Of a stretch of DNA of 64,000 nucleotides, positions 11,015 to 23,214 are shown piece after piece. Positions within the stretch are counted from its first letter, which is position 1. Each line of letters opens with the position of its first letter. The notes beneath the pieces were generated by a model that did no database searches, had not been told where the DNA came from, and saw only the letters and a program-made list of their open reading frames with translations. The stretch lies in assembly GCA_947579605.1 (NCBI GenBank), contig OX388312.1, positions 24,637,313-24,701,312 on the forward strand, read 5' to 3'. A program made the position numbers and the translations under genes. This DNA is from Athripsodes cinereus (lineage: Eukaryota; Arthropoda; Insecta; Trichoptera; Leptoceridae).

Positions 11015-13471
11015 TGCTACGCATTAAATAATCGCTGCGGAAAAGTTCATACTGGCTAATGTTCCTACAGTCATTTGTTGTCTGTGAGTCTTCCGTAATA
11101 ATAATAATAATTGTACGTTACAAGGAACACGTGACTGGCTGATGCTTCGATCTGCACACGGCACCACATCGTATGATTCTCATTCCCTTGAAGAATAACC
11201 GTTAAACGTGCCTGTTCCTCCTCGCGTCGCTTGCAAGCAAAATCAGTTACCTGCAGACCATGGCATAGGTTGGACGAAAGAAGGGTTTGTCCCTTCCCGC
11301 CTTAGTCGCGAACAGCGATGTGCGTAACTCCGACACAATAATAATAATAACAATAATTATGTAATAGTACTTAACTTCGTAATGTGATAAACAAGTGTGT
11401 TGCCCTCTATTGTACGTAAAACTATTCTTATTGTGTGTCGTTAAAAATGTACTGTAACAATCTGTGTTAGTTATTGCCCGCGCGACCAATCTTACCGCCA
11501 ATATCAAGGAACAATAATAATAATTAATAACCAATAGTAATTAATAAATTGAATAATGTTATGAACAGGCTTGTGTTACCTTTGAGTTATATATATTGGG
11601 TTATTGAAGTGATATTAGGATAACATTTGGAAAGTTTTGAGTAAATAATATATGTCCGTTAGGGTGTGGTTTCGTTGTGTTCCCGCCAATATTCATAACC
11701 GTGTGAAATAAGATAATCCATTGTTTCTGAACAACTATTCCATGTTAGGAATCATACAAACCACTTAAACAATTCTTTATACTTGCTCAGTGATGTAAAT
11801 TTAACATTATGAATGTGTTCATAAGTCTGCAACGTGTACCGCTTCATCTCGGGTAGCCTGCGCATTGCTTATCGGTGATTTACCGATGTAACTCTCATTC
11901 CAATGTGAATTTGAAAGGACTATTGAAATAGTGACGCCTTCTACCTTTTACACAGAGGATGGAGTGGAAACATATAAGGTTTCTCAAGCCTCTCGAGAAG
12001 TAGTGACCTCTTCCGTCCTGAGAACAGAATCTATCAGATTCTGACACCACCTACGCACCCCTGTACGTCTTTGGAATGGCCAGCGACCGCCATAGATACC
12101 TCAGAGTATGTTTCTTTCACGAACCTGCCTTCTACCGTCAATGTGTACAAAATACGTCATCAGTAACATGCACGTCTTTGTGTTATTCAACGACTGTTCG
12201 CTTGTCCACCTGTAAGTGACTATATTACTATTGAATATTGTTGGTGATGATAATTTTTCCATAACTTAGTTCCTATTATCATTGAACTGACCTATATATT
12301 AATTTCCTTTGTGTAATAATATCAGATTTTGAGTTTGAATGAAGAATGAATGATTCCATTTAAATATTTATAGTCCATATGATAAACCAGGTATTGATTT
12401 ATATTGATAATACCAGGGTTGGTTTATTTGATAATTACCATTGTTTGTTTTATTGTCTCTGTCCGAATATGGTATAACTTTCATAACTTTGCATATGGTA
12501 TGTTATTATGTCTCCCTACAAATTTACTTTGAAAATAACTGTCTTGTTATGTAATGTATATGTTTACACAATAAATGTAAATCACTTACCATCCGATATC
12601 TTTCTGTTGAAATTCATTTTGTATACCCACCAGTAGATTCAATACTCTTAATAATACTAAAGTACATCTCTCCGCCTCCTTGTATATAATCTTCCAATAA
12701 CCTAGTTATACTTGGAGTAGTTATGTCACAAAGGTTCAATTCCTTGATCAACCAATGGATGAAAGACCCTATTATTTTACTATGAAAGCAACAAAGAGTT
12801 AAAGGAATGGCTCCACTGATGGAAATAATATATCCACTTTCTTGGAAAGGTCTGATGTACTTATGATAATCTTTGTTCCACTTGATATAATTTTTTATTG
12901 TTTACTTGGAGATATTTATCTATAATTCTACTCAAGACAGGATATAAGTAGAATCTTTGCAATATGAAGTATGCTAACAGAAGAAACATTGCTTAAATTA
13001 CCTATGTATTCTATAATGATATGATGACCATAAGAAAATGATGAAACCGAAGGATAAAGAATTCTCTGAACTTTACGTAAGTATAATATGTATAATTGAA
13101 GTATGTACCTGTCACCCACACACAATGCATTCCTCTTGTATAGACCAAGTAGAATCATCCCTAGACATGAACTTGAGCCAATATATTAATCTGTTTTACT
13201 TGCAAATATAACTGTAACTTTCTCTATCATATAATATTCTATGTGTTTCGCTTACGTACATTGCAAAATGTATGTAGCGAAGCTGGGGGTTACGAGCCAA
13301 ATTATATATTTTCTTATGTACCATTCATGTAAATTCATTTCTTTAAATATTTGATAATTTCTCTTTTGATAATTTTGTAAAATGATATGATGCGATCGTC
13401 CTAGTGGACGAAATCGTGTTAATTTGTGTGCTCGTCCATGGATGTAGCAATGAGTGAGACGTATCGTATTA
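11015..13471 (+). repeat. 5' LTR, ~2457 bp
   Basis: It starts TGCTACGCATT and matches 16855-19308 essentially base for base in all blocks I compared. The only clear difference found is one extra AAT unit near 11097-11112. The 3' edge ends TA in this copy and CA in the 3' copy. It includes ATAATAATA tracts and a 95-codon minus frame (11247-11534) that recurs identically in the other LTR. An ATG-less 96-codon minus-strand open frame lies at 12614-12901. I recognise no protein family in either. Confidence 0.88.
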
Positions 13472-13476
13472 TTTTG

Positions 13477-13493
13477 TGGGCATCGTTTCGGGA
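13477..13493 (+). promoter_or_regulatory. Putative tRNA primer-binding site
   Basis: TGGGCATCGTTTCGGGA begins six bases after the LTR edge. Its complement ends in CCA and looks like a tRNA acceptor/T-arm 3' end. The exact tRNA is not identified. Confidence 0.55.
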
Positions 13494-16400
13494 TATTATG
13501 AATTGTATATTCATAGACCCTGGAATATTAAATGTATTGTGTGGTGAATATACCTAATCGTGAAGTTCAGAATTCTTATCTTTATTGTGTAATAATGTGT
13601 ATTGATATTAATTGAAAATGAAATAATTTTAGTGTGTGTATGTATATGAAAACAATTTTGGAAATGAAGCAGGAATCGTAAAATGGATAATTTAAATGTT
13701 CGTATTTAAAATAAAAGTGTTTCTGTATATCGCGAATATGTTTGTAACGACGGTAGTAGTAACTTGTAGCAAGAAATACTGTGCGCGAGATGAAGTAATG
13801 TGTCGATAAATTTTCGCCAGACGAATGTCGTTGTATCAGGGTAATGTACTTTTGTTCGAAATACATCGCGCGCTAAGAAAAAACTGTTACCAGTAGAGAC
13901 CGATAATATTATTATACCGCAGTATACATACCTACCTATACAACATGTAGTATGTACCATCGAGAGCGCGTATGCGGAACACAATTGGGTGCAGTCAGTT
14001 TTTGAAATAGTGCAAATTATTCCATGCGTAGGGAGAAGTCCGTTATTAAGAAATAAAACACAGCATAGTATGTACGTACCTATGCGTCGCAAGCGAAAGA
14101 GAGACAGCGTACAAACCTACCTCAACATCGTAATAGTAATATGAATACGCGAATTGGGAACTCCGCTTTACTGGTAAAATGAAATAATATTGGAACGAAA
14201 CGAAATATGTACCCATAGTGTTATATGTATAGTAAACCAAAGTGTACAAGGAAATTTGTTTTGCCGATAAACAGAATTTTTGTTGTAATGTTATTTTAAT
14301 AATAAATTCATTTTCAAACGATGAGAGTAAAAATCGATGTTAAATATTAGATTGAATTAAATTGTTGAAACAATAAAATGTTGTATTTGGAATAAATATC
14401 TTTATTGAACTCTTGGAGAAATAATATTAAATGAGCGTTGTTGTGTAAAATTATGCGTAGTAGAATTTTGATAAGAATTTATATGTGCGTACGTAGTGAT
14501 GTGACGAAATAATAATGATGAATAATATTAAATAAATATTTTTGTTTTAAGAAAATTAAAGTTAAAAAATAAATCGAAACAAAAAATGTTAACCCTTCAC
14601 GACCGTTCACGAAATTGGAAATATAAATACACTTAACCCTTAGTGAAGCATGACCGAATTTGTCAACCCTTTGTAAATAGTAATTGATTTTTTTTTTAAT
14701 GTCAAGTTGTGAACTATAACTGAATTTTGAATTTAGTTAAGAAGCAGTTAACCCTTTGATGACCATCGATGAAAATTTTGACATTAACGTAAATAGTAGA
14801 ATGATGTTTTGTAAATTTTTTTTTGAAATAAAGAAGTAACCATGTAACGATCTAGATTTTTTTTGTTGAATATTAACCCTTTGTGTTCGGAATGTGTTAT
14901 CTTTGTGAAGTAATTAATTTTCTTGAAATGTAATAATGTGACTTTTGCGGCTTATTACCATCGTGAAATATTGAAGTAACCTATGCCTTGTTTATTTGAG
15001 AACTGAGTCCGATTAGTGAATTATTCCGTTAAGGTAAACTAACGAACGCTCTTTGATAAAAAAATGAGTTATGTTTATGTAATATGTAAAGCCGTGATAG
15101 GAGAGATGTGTTTAAATACTTTTTTGTGACCTTTTTGTGTAATCAATATAGAGACGATGTTATCTGGATGTGTGAAAGATAAATCGTAATGCTCTTTTTG
15201 ATGAATGTAGACAATGTGATTGCTAATCGTTCATGCCTATTATTTTGAAGTTTGAGTTTATATGACGTTTAATTCCGCGTAGGACACGTAGTAATCTCTT
15301 ATGAATTGTAATTGGAAATGTTTGGATGTAGTATATCCTTGTTGAATTAAATAATCTTGTGACTTTGTGGAAAATTTGTTTATGTTGCTTGAATACATTG
15401 GAAAATGTGATAGAACATTTTGACATTGAACGGGAATGGCTTATGAAAGACACAGAATAAAACCTGTAGTGGAATGTTGGCTACAGATATTCAATGGGAT
15501 AATTTTAATTAATTGTATGTTAGTGAATAAAGATGATGTATGAATCTGTTTATGAAAGGTGAGCCCTGTATGAAGAAGTAAATGTTGAATTTGAATAATG
15601 ATGTATGTAAAGAATTTATTGAACTTGTAACTTGTATATTGTGTAGCAAAGATCGAAAGTTGTTCAATGTATTTGTCATGTATTAAGCCTGTGTGAGGGT
15701 AGCTCCCTCTGAGATTATCTCTATGTGAGAAATCTGTCTCTGTGTGAGAATTGTGACTATGTGATATGCGTAGAAGGATTTGACGCCAATAATGAATATC
15801 GGTTACTGTAAATGTGATTGCAGTTTTCGTGATTGACCATTATGTCATGTCTGCGTGTAAATTGTTTTTCTAATATGTATATGTCCTTATTATGTATGAT
15901 TTCTTTCTGTGCTTTGCCAATATCTTTGTATGGTACTTGGTACATGAAATCACTTGTATATGAGTGCTATTAAGCTTAATGGGTAAAATGAAGCGTAAAT
16001 GTGGTATCTCTAATTCCATCTATACAAAATTGTTTATATTTATTTAAATTCCTTTATGTTACTTTTCCCTTGTCGGATACATGTAACTGGAATCGAGAAT
16101 GATGTAAACCAACTTCTTAAGTATGTAACTTTTGTTTTATATGTTTGTCATGTTTAAAATGTTAACTTGTCGTCGATCGTAGTAAATGAATCCATCAATG
16201 AAACGTACGTATGTTGATAAATTGAAAGAAAGAATTTTATCACCATGTAAAACGAACCGTATATTGTAACGTAATACAGATCCTGAGTTTCTTATAAGGT
16301 GGTATTGTAAAATGTTTAAAGTTGTTGTTTTCATAACCTGTGTTTTTCATATACATGCACATATGCACATGTCTATATATATACACACCTCTATGTACTA

Positions 16401-16656
16401 TTATATTGTTATGATTGTAGCTCTCAAACTTTTGATAGGAGCCCCTTACTAAAACAACCAATGTGAATTTTGTGTTATTATTAAGAAGTGTAAGTCAAAA
16501 TATGAAAACAGTTCGCATCTATTTTGACTATGGGCAATTTACCGCGAGTGTTTAATAATAATTGAACGGGCTATAGGATGTAAGAAACATTGTAATAGTA
16601 TATAAGCTACCATTTTTTGAATTGTTTGTCTGTAATTGGGTACCTATGTAGTTGCT
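13494..16656 (+). other. Non-coding interior of the LARD
   Basis: About 3.2 kb are without a recognisable retroviral-type domain on either strand. The frames at 13582-14249 on the minus strand overlap one another and read as AT-rich chance translation. A cluster of AACCCTT motifs sits at 14588-14885. The remainder is rich in TGTGTGA and ATGTGAA words. It is probably carried as RNA structure and packaging sequence rather than protein. Confidence 0.6.
14588..14885 (+). repeat. Cluster of dispersed AACCCTT modules in the LARD interior
   Basis: Five AACCCTT words occur within 300 bp, at about 14590, 14635, 14664, 14750 and 14875. Three of them are followed by a similar GACC(G/A)...CGA(A/T) segment, as in TTAACCCTTCACGACCGTTC. 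The spacing is irregular, so this is a dispersed module rather than a strict tandem array. Confidence 0.55.
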
Positions 16657-16788
16657 TATGTATCCAATGGTTCTCAACTTTTATGTAACCAGTGGTACTC
16701 AACTTTTTTATGTGACCAGTGGTATTCAATCTTTTCATGTAACCAGTGGTTCTCAACAATTTTTGTAGTGGTTCTCAACTTTTTTTTG
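16657..16788 (+). repeat. Minisatellite of ~27-bp units near the LARD 3' end
   Basis: Five imperfect units follow the pattern ATGTAACCAGTGGTTCTCAA followed by CTTTT. The units differ at a few positions (GTGGTACTCAA, GTGGTATTCAA, GTGGTTCTCAA). The array ends ~45 bp before the polypurine tract. Confidence 0.85.
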
Positions 16789-16801
16789 TATAATTGAGGA
16801 A

Positions 16802-16836
16802 CTTGAAAATTTGTCGCTTCTCTTCAAATTTTCAAG
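16802..16836 (+). repeat. Perfect 12-bp stem-loop just upstream of the polypurine tract
   Basis: CTTGAAAATTTG (16802-16813) and CAAATTTTCAAG (16825-16836) are exact reverse complements around an 11-base loop. The right arm touches the polypurine tract. Confidence 0.75.
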
Positions 16837-16854
16837 AGGGGCCGAAAGGGAGAA
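16834..16854 (+). promoter_or_regulatory. Polypurine tract (plus-strand primer)
   Basis: The tract AAGAGGGGCCGAAAGGGAGA ends directly against the TG of the 3' LTR. It is purine throughout except for one CC. Position and composition are those expected for initiating plus-strand DNA synthesis. Confidence 0.8.
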
Positions 16855-19308
16855 TGCTACGCATTAAATAATCGCTGCGGAAAAGTTCATACTGGCTAAT
16901 GTTCCTACAGTCATTTGTTGTCTGTGAGTCTTCCGTAATAATAATAATTGTACGTTACAAGGAACACGTGACTGGCTGATGCTTCGATCTGCACACGGCA
17001 CCACATCGTATGATTCTCATTCCCTTGAAGAATAACCGTTAAACGTGCCTGTTCCTCCTCGCGTCGCTTGCAAGCAAAATCAGTTACCTGCAGACCATGG
17101 CATAGGTTGGACGAAAGAAGGGTTTGTCCCTTCCCGCCTTAGTCGCGAACAGCGATGTGCGTAACTCCGACACAATAATAATAATAACAATAATTATGTA
17201 ATAGTACTTAACTTCGTAATGTGATAAACAAGTGTGTTGCCCTCTATTGTACGTAAAACTATTCTTATTGTGTGTCGTTAAAAATGTACTGTAACAATCT
17301 GTGTTAGTTATTGCCCGCGCGACCAATCTTACCGCCAATATCAAGGAACAATAATAATAATTAATAACCAATAGTAATTAATAAATTGAATAATGTTATG
17401 AACAGGCTTGTGTTACCTTTGAGTTATATATATTGGGTTATTGAAGTGATATTAGGATAACATTTGGAAAGTTTTGAGTAAATAATATATGTCCGTTAGG
17501 GTGTGGTTTCGTTGTGTTCCCGCCAATATTCATAACCGTGTGAAATAAGATAATCCATTGTTTCTGAACAACTATTCCATGTTAGGAATCATACAAACCA
17601 CTTAAACAATTCTTTATACTTGCTCAGTGATGTAAATTTAACATTATGAATGTGTTCATAAGTCTGCAACGTGTACCGCTTCATCTCGGGTAGCCTGCGC
17701 ATTGCTTATCGGTGATTTACCGATGTAACTCTCATTCCAATGTGAATTTGAAAGGACTATTGAAATAGTGACGCCTTCTACCTTTTACACAGAGGATGGA
17801 GTGGAAACATATAAGGTTTCTCAAGCCTCTCGAGAAGTAGTGACCTCTTCCGTCCTGAGAACAGAATCTATCAGATTCTGACACCACCTACGCACCCCTG
17901 TACGTCTTTGGAATGGCCAGCGACCGCCATAGATACCTCAGAGTATGTTTCTTTCACGAACCTGCCTTCTACCGTCAATGTGTACAAAATACGTCATCAG
18001 TAACATGCACGTCTTTGTGTTATTCAACGACTGTTCGCTTGTCCACCTGTAAGTGACTATATTACTATTGAATATTGTTGGTGATGATAATTTTTCCATA
18101 ACTTAGTTCCTATTATCATTGAACTGACCTATATATTAATTTCCTTTGTGTAATAATATCAGATTTTGAGTTTGAATGAAGAATGAATGATTCCATTTAA
18201 ATATTTATAGTCCATATGATAAACCAGGTATTGATTTATATTGATAATACCAGGGTTGGTTTATTTGATAATTACCATTGTTTGTTTTATTGTCTCTGTC
18301 CGAATATGGTATAACTTTCATAACTTTGCATATGGTATGTTATTATGTCTCCCTACAAATTTACTTTGAAAATAACTGTCTTGTTATGTAATGTATATGT
18401 TTACACAATAAATGTAAATCACTTACCATCCGATATCTTTCTGTTGAAATTCATTTTGTATACCCACCAGTAGATTCAATACTCTTAATAATACTAAAGT
18501 ACATCTCTCCGCCTCCTTGTATATAATCTTCCAATAACCTAGTTATACTTGGAGTAGTTATGTCACAAAGGTTCAATTCCTTGATCAACCAATGGATGAA
18601 AGACCCTATTATTTTACTATGAAAGCAACAAAGAGTTAAAGGAATGGCTCCACTGATGGAAATAATATATCCACTTTCTTGGAAAGGTCTGATGTACTTA
18701 TGATAATCTTTGTTCCACTTGATATAATTTTTTATTGTTTACTTGGAGATATTTATCTATAATTCTACTCAAGACAGGATATAAGTAGAATCTTTGCAAT
18801 ATGAAGTATGCTAACAGAAGAAACATTGCTTAAATTACCTATGTATTCTATAATGATATGATGACCATAAGAAAATGATGAAACCGAAGGATAAAGAATT
18901 CTCTGAACTTTACGTAAGTATAATATGTATAATTGAAGTATGTACCTGTCACCCACACACAATGCATTCCTCTTGTATAGACCAAGTAGAATCATCCCTA
19001 GACATGAACTTGAGCCAATATATTAATCTGTTTTACTTGCAAATATAACTGTAACTTTCTCTATCATATAATATTCTATGTGTTTCGCTTACGTACATTG
19101 CAAAATGTATGTAGCGAAGCTGGGGGTTACGAGCCAAATTATATATTTTCTTATGTACCATTCATGTAAATTCATTTCTTTAAATATTTGATAATTTCTC
19201 TTTTGATAATTTTGTAAAATGATATGATGCGATCGTCCTAGTGGACGAAATCGTGTTAATTTGTGTGCTCGTCCATGGATGTAGCAATGAGTGAGACGTA
19301 TCGTATCA
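16855..19308 (+). repeat. 3' LTR, ~2454 bp
   Basis: It starts TGCTACGCATT and ends ...GTATCA, giving canonical TG...CA ends. The alignment to the 5' LTR is ungapped after one 3-bp microsatellite difference, and I noticed no other internal mismatch by eye. This suggests a recent insertion. Confidence 0.88.
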
Positions 19309-19312
19309 ACAT
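19309..19312. repeat. 4-bp target-site duplication ACAT (right)
   Basis: Matches 11011-11014. Confidence 0.65.
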
Positions 19313-21925
19313 ATATTATTATATATTATACTATGTTCGGTGAAGTCCTTGATTCACAATATTGCAAGTATTACGATATATTATATACGAAGTACAGTAC
19401 TTCTCTTTATCCATGTTATGTATTTTTATTATTATGGCTTGTATGAAATCCGAACAATATCAGTTGTTGGGAAAATTGTGAGTAGGTATAGTGTGTTTAT
19501 TTATTCAAAACGAACGAGCAAAAGCGAAACCCGGAACTGGAGTTAAGTGGGTACATAGGTAGAATGTTCAAACAATTTTTTCCGTTCTTAGAAACGATAC
19601 CAAGTTAAAAAAAATAATTTTGTAATTCAGTAATACTAACGAAAAAAATATCGAATTTGAATTAGTTAGGAATTCCCTTGAATTCACTTTTAGTTTTTAT
19701 AAATAAAGTTTCTTGTTTACATGATATGCATGTTAACATATAAATATATTGTGTGTCATTTTTAATTATTTATTTACGTTATTCAAAAACATACCATCAT
19801 AAGAAATGAGTGTTCATAAGATGCAATAGAGTGTATGGACGAATTTATTGTCTTAAGGCTGTCTTCTCAATAGATATCGGTTACGTAAGAATGGATTTAC
19901 TTCGAAAGTTCTTTGTTTCAACATCACCCTGTTTGTATGGATTGAACGGAGTAGATAATAATAATATGTACATATAATAATAATAATATGAAGGGCTAAG
20001 TATTATTCGGTTCGGGACAAGATAAGATCTGAGAAGAGAGGATCGCCGAGACCCCCACTGAGGACATGACGAAGAAGCGGGCAGTGAGAAGAAGGACACG
20101 AACCATGCACATTTATAATCATAATGGTAATACAATATAAAATAAATCAATAAAACTATCCAATAATAGGTACCAATGTGAAATTATCACAGCTGACTAT
20201 CACATACACTCCCATCAAATGAACGAATATTGACTCAAATAATACGTGTACAATGTTATACAAAAATATCCATCTTATATTCGGATAATTCGGATGTTCT
20301 CGGAGTCAATCAGTTTTAAAGCTTAAGAGACTGTACTTCTGCAATAAACTCATCATCAGCTGGATAATTACTGTGAGAAATATCAGCAAGTGTTTCAAAG
20401 AAATATTTATTACCTTATTTTAATAATTTCATATTCTATGTATTTGCGAGGAAGTATTAATCAGTTCATTTAAGATACAAATAAAAATTATAAAGACATG
20501 ATATTCTAGACGGGTGATGTACATCATCGCTGGATACAAGATGTTCGACGTCTTAAAGTTTAATTGAGCGTAGTAAATATTTGTTACATTATAACCCTGG
20601 ACACGCTGTAGAGATCTTTTCCAAACCAGATTCTTTCATAGAGCTGTTTGATAAATTATCAACATTGCCTTACTTAAATTATGTTCCTAGAAGAACAAAC
20701 ACAGTCAGGCATAGATAATATTATGAGTACCTGCATAATATAATACAAAGTTTGTATAGATACGTGTATAACAAATGTAACTGAGTCTACATTAACACAA
20801 AAACATACAAATACACCTAATACCAGCTCATGTGCACAATGTGTTAATGTCATTTTTTTGTTATGTCGAATAAATACTAAAAAGTTTGATTACCAAATAT
20901 TGCCTACACATTAAAAGATATGCGAGAAAAACAGGAGAAAACAATGGTTTATGAAAAATACCAAGTAAATAGAAATACCTATTTTTATTTGCTTTTCAAC
21001 AGAGGAAGTGAAAATATAAAAAGTAGGATTTTTTTATTCCACATCTAAAAAAAAGATTCTTACTAGATTCGATTACGAATTTGAATTCATGAAATGTGTT
21101 TAAAAATTAATAATCTTATGATTTATTTATTTATTTTATTCTTTTTGCACAAAATCATTTTATAACAATGTTAACAAATCAATGATTTTTTTTTAAATTC
21201 TAAGACGATATGTTGTGTCGAGATTATCACTATGAAGTGACTTTTCCATCAACCACATTTATCGTAGGTACTTATATAAAAAAAAAAATCTTTTTTATTC
21301 ATTCGACTATCAAACTAATATAGTATCACTCTAATGCAGTGAAATATGACTTTATTTTGATTCTGCACAAAGTTTATATAAAATTAAATATGTTTTTGAG
21401 TCAATGAGTCTACTGGATCGTCACAATTGTGAATACTAATAATATAATTATATTACTATGATTTTGTTTAGATTTAGTTAAGTGTTTTTTAAAATAACAT
21501 AAAGACGAGACATAGGTTTATTTATCACGCATTACGTCGTGTCTATATTATACGTACCTACCTGTTATATTATTATGATACGATATAGATTATACACAAT
21601 ATACATGAACACGCCGAATCATTGGAATGACATCGGTAAACTTTTTGCCGGGTAATCTTTTACTGTCAAACAAATGAAGGAACACAATAAATTTCTCATA
21701 ATTAATAACAGATACGGAGCCTCAATGTAAATTAATATTAGTTTCTATTATTAATTTTATTTTTTTATTCTTTTGCTGTGTGTTACATTACCTACTAAAG
21801 ATTATGGATTATATTGTAGTACTCAGAAAAAAAATCCATTATTTTATCACGTGCAATTACCTACTATCTTGAATAAGCATAAATTATTTTTATTCTTTGT
21901 GTCGAAAACTACTAAAATATTTTTA
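19313..21925. other. AT-rich intergenic stretch
   Basis: No gene is supported. Bases 20030-20110 are locally GC-richer (GGATCGCCGAGACCCCCACT and neighbours) and may be a remnant of a mobile-element coding region on the minus strand, but I cannot place it. Frames at 19340 and 19881 are probably chance. Confidence 0.4.
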
Positions 21926-22035
21926 AATATTTATTAATTTATTTATTTATACATTCAACGGCATAAAAGCCTTTCATTACAATGACTCATGTACAAGCAA
22001 TATAAACAATTTCCCTACATAAATCCAAAAACAAC
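21926..22035 (-). repeat. Possible LINE 3' tail remnant
   Basis: On the minus strand it reads ...TGTAATGAAAGGCTTTTATG followed by CCGTTGAATGTATAAATAAATAAAT. This is the style of a CR1/Jockey LINE 3' end with an AAAT-type terminus. A similar plus-strand tail sits at 38085-38150 (TTGTAAAAGGCAAATTGCCG). Confidence 0.45.
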
Positions 22036-23059
22036 AAACAGAGAGTCAGCAAGAAAAAGAACATTATCAGAAAGTGAATAACATAATCACAAACATAACA
22101 ATAAAAATGAAGTCAATACAGCAAACCGTGCTTACAGGCAAATATATTTTTTTTTAACAAAAACAACAAATATGCTTAGCAAATAAAAATACTATAAAAT
22201 TGTAGAAATTTAAAATCAATTAAAAATAATAAATATATGAGTAGATCAAAAACAATAGATTAATGAGAAACATCAAGTGAAATATAATTATAAGTTGATA
22301 TAAAATTAATTTAAATAATGTTAAAAACAGTATAATAAAGTCAATCAAATAAAATATGTATACATAAAAAATCTATAATCAATCATAATCAATAGGCATT
22401 ACTAATTATACAGAGAAAAAAATAGGTATAACATAGTTGAAAATTTTGAATATCAGTAAGTATGTAAAATAAATAAGTGTGAATTGGAGTGAGTTAACAG
22501 TGAGATTCTTAAGATGTATTGGAATTAAAATTTAAGAAAAAAAGCTTCTAATTTTTATCCACAAGATAGTAGCTTTCAGAAGAACTGGATTATCAAGAAT
22601 TTATAATTAAATATTTAGTTTCTAAATATCTTCATCGGATTTAAAGTTCCTGAGCTTTGCTTTTAAATTAATATATTTCATATCCAGATTTGAAATAATT
22701 CATACTTCTATGTAGTCTGGTTCTGTATGTTGATAAACAATTTTACGGATGCTTCATCAAACTATGCGCGTTTCTAATAGACTCGTAGAAAAAAACTTTG
22801 GCAAAAAAATAATTCTTTTATCAATGTCTAAGAATACGTCTTACAAGAGTATGTCCATCTTCTGTAAAAGGATAATGACCTATCATTACTACCAACTTAG
22901 AAATGTAATTAGTTAAAAATAAATCAGACGAATAAAGACATACACCAACAAAGTCTTTCTACTCAACATATCTCTCTCTACGTAAATACCCCATCACTGC
23001 ATTTCGCATACACCTAATTTTTACTTATTTCAGCAGTAGTATTATATTTCACATGACAA
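22036..23059. other. AT-rich stretch, nothing recognised
   Basis: A-rich and T-rich filler with no supportable gene. Confidence 0.4.
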
Positions 23060-23061
23060 CA

Positions 23062-23145
23062 GTTATTACAAAGATTGGGACGTGCCCTCAACAGTTATTA
23101 CAAAGATTGGGACGCGTCTTCAAGATTGGGACGTGCTTTATAAGT
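23062..23145 (+). repeat. Short tandem duplication (~32-bp unit)
   Basis: CAACAGTTATTACAAAGATT followed by GGGACGTGCC(C/T)T is repeated. The second unit reads GGGACGCGTCTT, and a truncated third unit reads CAAGATTGGGACGTGC. Confidence 0.85.
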
Positions 23146-23214
23146 GGACATCAGAAGTTTTAATTATTGACTTGGTTTAAATATACGTATAACTAGTCTT
23201 TATATTCAAATAAA

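Larger units (their letters stand above)
11015..19308 (+). mobile_element. Non-coding LTR retrotransposon (LARD type), 8.3 kb, complete
   Basis: Two direct repeats of ~2455 bp bound a 3383-bp interior. A tRNA-like primer-binding site follows the left repeat and a polypurine tract directly precedes the right repeat, which fixes the element on the plus strand. A 4-bp ACAT duplication flanks it. The interior shows no gag, protease, reverse transcriptase, RNase H or integrase motif in any frame: its longest frame is 128 codons, on the minus strand, and is not protein-like. This is the layout of a large retrotransposon derivative: LTRs plus a long structured RNA, mobilised by an autonomous relative elsewhere. 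The 4-bp duplication is compatible with Ty3/gypsy-type integrases, but the clade cannot be set without coding sequence. Confidence 0.88.

Noticed and set aside
11247..11534. 95-codon minus frame present twice (also 17084-17371)
   Set aside because: Its duplication only reflects the two LTRs. The translation is Tyr/Ile/Ser/Thr-rich with microsatellite-derived runs and no recognisable domain.
13582..14249. Overlapping minus-strand frames of 67-128 codons in the LARD interior
   Set aside because: Three frames overlap one another in different registers, show no motif and have the composition expected of AT-rich chance frames.
16657..16788. CRISPR-like array
   Set aside because: Units are contiguous imperfect tandem repeats without unique spacers, in a eukaryotic retroelement.
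11015..19308. Segmental duplication instead of an LTR element
   Set aside because: The repeat edges coincide with TG...CA ends, a polypurine tract, a PBS-like site and ACAT flanks, which a plain duplication would not produce.
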